Part shown: positions 61,325 through 64,000 of the stretch, one piece after another
Layout of the letters: the number at the start of each line of letters is the position of its first letter
Numbering within the stretch: the stretch's first letter is position 1
Assembly (NCBI RefSeq): GCF_030271165.1
Contig: NZ_JASSZH010000009.1
Span: 368,673 to 432,672 of the forward strand
Origin: Psychromicrobium xiongbiense
Lineage (GTDB): Bacteria; Actinomycetota; Actinomycetes; Actinomycetales; Micrococcaceae
Length of the DNA: 64,000 nt
Reading direction: 5' to 3'
Notes under the pieces: model-generated
The model's input: the letters and a program-made list of their open reading frames with translations, nothing else
What the model was told of the DNA's origin: nothing
Database searches by the model: none
Made by a program: the position numbers and the translations under genes

Positions 61325-63499
61325 TCACTCCAGAACACCACCGGCTCGAAGCATCTCCGCGAGGGCATCCTGGATGTGATAGGTGTACGCCATGGACAAG
61401 TGCGTGTAGTCCTTCTTGACCGGCATCCCCGCCGAGAAAGCCGGACACAAATTGTCGGGCGCACATACCAAGGCTCGGGTGTCCATGTAGACTCCGTGGA
61501 ATTTCTCAGTTGCCTTCTTATCCGCGGCCGAGATGTCATACCAGAGAGTCGACACAGTCCCCAGGCAGTCCTGCGGGCTCTTCAGAGGGCCATAGCACTC
61601 GCGTACATCTTTGCTGAACGGCGGCGGGCTGAGAACGACAAACTTTTTGGCCGCAGCCGCTTTACCCAGAATAGATTCCATCCCGTCCTCCCAGTCCTGC
61701 ACAGTGGCAGGCTTGCCAGTGGTTGACATCTGTTCGGGCACCATGGTGTTTCCTATGATCAGCAAATCTGGCTTCGTGTCATTAATGACCTTGATATCCT
61801 GCGCCTTGCGTTCGGTGCACTGGGCGCCCTCCTCAGCCGGCTTGGCAATCGGGTAGTCATTGAAAGGGCACCCGTAGCGACCCATCGTTCTGATGTTCCA
61901 CCCGTTCTGGGTGTAGATCTTAAGCATCGGGATGGCCCATCGCATGGAGATCGAGTCACCGACCAGCACGGCATGTTTTGTGGCGTCCTTCGGCCCAAAC
62001 GTACACTCGTCGGCAGATTTGTCGCCCGGGTTTCCACATTCATGGAGACCATCAGGATACGGATCCGTGGCAATGGTGTCTTCCATCGTCGGATTCAGGG
62101 GTGGATAGGACGTTGCCTTGACTGCCTCAGCAAGTTCGTTTTGAATTTTCTGCACTGCAGGTCCACTGATAGGTGCGGCATTTGCACCTGCAGGCACGCT
62201 GCCAGGCTGCATGGTCGGGGCGGGCACTGAGACGACCGCGAGAGCAACCAGAAGCGCAGCAGCGACCCCGAAGCTCAGCAGACCAACCAGGGCGCGCCAC
62301 AGCGTCCGAGAGTTCTTTCTAGGAAGGTCTCTTGGGCGACCCTTGGCTGAACTCAACCATGAACTCTTGCGAATCGGGTCCTCCACCAGACGATAGGAGA
62401 ATGCCGAAAGCCCCACCATGATGAAGAGAGCAAGGGGATAATAAGGCCAGAAGGTGGATGGAAGAAACGTGCCAAGGAAGATGATCACCGGGAAATGCCA
62501 CAAATACAGGCTGTAGGAGATGTCTCCCAGGTACCGACTGACCGAATTAGTGAGAACAGGAATGAATCTGTGGTCCCCCTGGGAGCCTGAAACAATGACC
62601 AGGCCAGCAGAAAGCACGGGCAGAAGAGCTCCCGGTGCGGGGAACAACGAGGAACTGCTGACGACGAAGCAGGAAGCGACGATACCGATCAGTCCGAGAT
62701 TTGCCAACCAAGGACGTACTCGGTCAGGAATCGCCTGGAACCGCTTCAGTCCAAATGCGAGGATGGCACCGAAGCCAAGTTCCCATGCACGCGTGAACGA
62801 TGAGTAGTATGCCGCGCCGGGATTGGTCGATGACTCAAAAAGCGCCCAACCGAATGAGGCAAGGCTGATCACAATAATCAGGTAGGCGGCAATGGAATGT
62901 CCCTCGGTGGATCGGCGTGACTTGCGGCTCCACCACAGAAGAACTGCCAGCATGATCCAGGGCCAGACAAAATAGAACTGCTCCTCAACGGCCAGAGACC
63001 AAAAGTGGCGTAGCGGAGAGATCGGGCCGTCCGCTTGAAAATAGTCACTGCCGACCGCCATGAACCGCCAGTTGGCGGAAAACAGCAAGGACCAGAAGCC
63101 ATCCCACAGGGTTGAAGCGAAGCGAGCCTTGCTGAAGAGCAATTTCGACACAACAACTGTGACGCCTATGACCAAAACAGAGGCTGGAAGGATTCGCTTA
63201 ATGCGCCGTCGGTAAAAACCACGGAAGGAGATCCGACCGTTGCGGTCCCATTCTCGAATGAGCAATCCGGTAATCAAGAATCCGGAGATCACAAAAAAGA
63301 CGTCCACGCCAACGAAGCCGCCCGACGGCCATCCAAAGAGATGGTCCAGAATCACTACCCCTACGGCGATGGCGCGAAGCCCCTGTATATCCGGCCGCAA
63401 ACCGGATTTTGTTCCGACCGCCTGAGGCTGCGTTCCTTTCAGCTTGAGGGCAGGGAGAAGCATGGCTCCCGATTCGCGATTGGCGAAGTGGCGTGACAC
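61325..63499 (-). CDS. OatA-like acyltransferase (acyltransferase-3 membrane domain fused to SGNH domain)
   Basis: 724 residues from GTG 63499, which has GGAGG nine bases upstream; ATGs at 63520 and 63463 are alternatives. The acyltransferase-3 domain (about 40-400, ten helices) starts RPDIQGLRAIAVGVVILDHL with the conserved histidine in the ILDHL region and FVGVDVFFVISGFLIT. The C-terminal SGNH domain has VLVGDSISMRWAIP and the His-containing DYTHLSMAYTYH near the end. Such fusions O-acetylate wall or exported glycans. Base composition is visibly more A+T-rich than the housekeeping genes of the window. Confidence 0.88.
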   Translation of the reverse strand: MSRHFANRESGAMLLPALKLKGTQPQAVGTKSGLRPDIQGLRAIAVGVVILDHLFGWPSGGFVGVDVFFVISGFLITGLLIREWDRNGRISFRGFYRRRIKRILPASVLVIGVTVVVSKLLFSKARFASTLWDGFWSLLFSANWRFMAVGSDYFQADGPISPLRHFWSLAVEEQFYFVWPWIMLAVLLWWSRKSRRSTEGHSIAAYLIIVISLASFGWALFESSTNPGAAYYSSFTRAWELGFGAILAFGLKRFQAIPDRVRPWLANLGLIGIVASCFVVSSSSLFPAPGALLPVLSAGLVIVSGSQGDHRFIPVLTNSVSRYLGDISYSLYLWHFPVIIFLGTFLPSTFWPYYPLALFIMVGLSAFSYRLVEDPIRKSSWLSSAKGRPRDLPRKNSRTLWRALVGLLSFGVAAALLVALAVVSVPAPTMQPGSVPAGANAAPISGPAVQKIQNELAEAVKATSYPPLNPTMEDTIATDPYPDGLHECGNPGDKSADECTFGPKDATKHAVLVGDSISMRWAIPMLKIYTQNGWNIRTMGRYGCPFNDYPIAKPAEEGAQCTERKAQDIKVINDTKPDLLIIGNTMVPEQMSTTGKPATVQDWEDGMESILGKAAAAKKFVVLSPPPFSKDVRECYGPLKSPQDCLGTVSTLWYDISAADKKATEKFHGVYMDTRALVCAPDNLCPAFSAGMPVKKDYTHLSMAYTYHIQDALAEMLRAGGVLE

Positions 63500-63630
63500 T
63501 ACGTTCCGCCTCCATATCATCTCTGCATCGTTGAACTCATCGCGGGTGCAAGTCCACTGGCAATCTTACCGATTGTCCGGGTGAAGCTGGTCGTCATCAG
63601 TTGTCAGGGGCGAGCAATGCGTCCCGCGCC

Positions 63631-63667
63631 GGAGGCGGACGAGCCCTTGAGCGAGAGTCTCGCCTCC
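63631..63667 (+). repeat. Imperfect hairpin in the acyltransferase-LGFP gap
   Basis: GGAGGCGGAC (63631-63640) pairs with GTC-T-CGCCTCC (63657-63667), one bulged base. The 255-base gap holds no gene I can support; a 65-codon minus-strand frame at 63604-63801 has no ribosome binding site or family likeness. Confidence 0.35.
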
Positions 63668-63754
63668 TTGAGATTTATGGTGAAGGAACCAACCGGCCAG
63701 TAGGATCGAGCACACATTCGACGCTCCCCCACACGGCCGTTCCGGCGGTCTGCC

Positions 63755-64000
63755 ATGTCGCTTCTTCGCCGTTTCATCGCCTTGCTGGCACTCTCCGTCA
63801 TCTTTAGTGACGTGACCCCACCCGCAGTTGCAGCTGATGATGGCGGTGCGATCGCGGCGGCCTGCCAGCGTCTGGGTGGAGCATCCGGCCGCCTTGGACA
63901 GCCGCCTGGATGCCGTTGGGTGTGCTCTGCAGAATGGCGGCTGCGCGCAACATTTCCGGCTCTTCGCAGTTGAGGGTGTAGGTCGGGGCCGCGCGGCGAT
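63755..64000 (+). pseudogene. Secreted LGFP-repeat protein, frameshifted and cut by the window edge
   Basis: ATG 63755 opens a signal peptide (SLLRRFIALLALSVIFSDVT, cleavage after AVA) followed by AAACQRLGGASGRLGQP, the start of an LGFP repeat. At about 63904-63906 the homology moves to the +1 frame, which reads DAVGCALQNGGCAQHF, the same CxLxNGGCxQxF core as in the muramidase repeats. The original frame stops at 63973. One extra base (in the CCGCC run) explains this. It may be a true pseudogene or a sequencing error; the rest lies beyond the window. Confidence 0.65.

Overview
This 64-kb window is a chromosomal segment of a high-GC actinobacterium, most likely a Micrococcales member close to the Micrococcaceae (Arthrobacter-like). 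The evidence is gene content: the four-in-one 2-oxoglutarate decarboxylase Kgd, a mycothiol-type SigR/RsrA pair next to aroA-rsgA-hisN, the 24-residue ribosomal protein bL37, a SAM-IV type riboswitch, FtsEX/M23/SmpB/tmRNA linkage, a Tad pilus operon after prfB, and LGFP-repeat cell-wall proteins. Species cannot be fixed from sequence reading alone. No tRNA, rRNA, CRISPR array, IS element or prophage was seen.

Layout. 1-2.2 kb: MarR regulator, then an ArsR-type repressor divergent from an MFS exporter with two dyad operators between them. 2.3-10.7 kb: hrpA helicase, a solitary FabH-type ketosynthase, a HIT protein, a sulfurtransferase divergent from a Cds1-like PLP enzyme, and an MBL-fold hydrolase. 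10.8-14.1 kb: zinc module, zur facing a znuA-znuC-znuB operon with a Zur-like box over its promoter. 14.1-18.5 kb: two CNNM/CBS membrane proteins preceded by a long structured leader, and guaB1. 18.7-23.2 kb: kgd and an SGNH-fold protein without the usual nucleophile. 23.3-25.6 kb: two DUF4097 proteins and a PadR regulator under a large inverted repeat. 25.7-30.8 kb: bL37, rsrA-sigR (with a perfect SigR-type autoregulatory promoter), doxX-aroA-rsgA-hisN. 30.9-33.3 kb: SAM-IV riboswitch, SufS-like enzyme, methyltransferase. 33.4-36.3 kb: mntH-mntR and a two-gene FluC pair. 36.3-45.8 kb: small membrane proteins, a perfect 60-bp palindrome, ssrA, a GH3 lipoprotein, a CtaG-like protein, smpB, an M23 peptidase, ftsX, ftsE, a DHFR-fold protein and prfB. 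45.9-50.6 kb: a Tad/Flp pilus operon (tadA-tadB-tadC-small pilin-like protein-three TadE/G-type proteins). 50.7-64 kb: a cell-surface region with a GH25 muramidase carrying LGFP repeats, glycosyltransferases, a flippase, a large DUF6541-like membrane protein, an orphan siderophore-type binding lipoprotein, an OatA-like acyltransferase, and a frameshifted LGFP gene cut by the window edge.

Recurring themes are metal homeostasis (Zn, Mn, possibly Mg/Co, plus fluoride), sulfur/SAM metabolism, thiol-oxidative stress control, ribosome rescue, and envelope remodelling. Several genes (mntH, the short form of sigR, hisN) have a -10-like hexamer 6-8 bases before the ATG, which suggests leaderless or nearly leaderless mRNAs. 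The strongest leads for something not yet described are the SAM-IV-controlled desulfurase/methyltransferase pair, the structured RNA leader before the CNNM pair, the DUF4097-PadR operon, the 60-bp palindrome beside ssrA, and the MtrA-like repeats with a DnaA box before the LGFP muramidase. All functions are read from sequence motifs; no database search was run.
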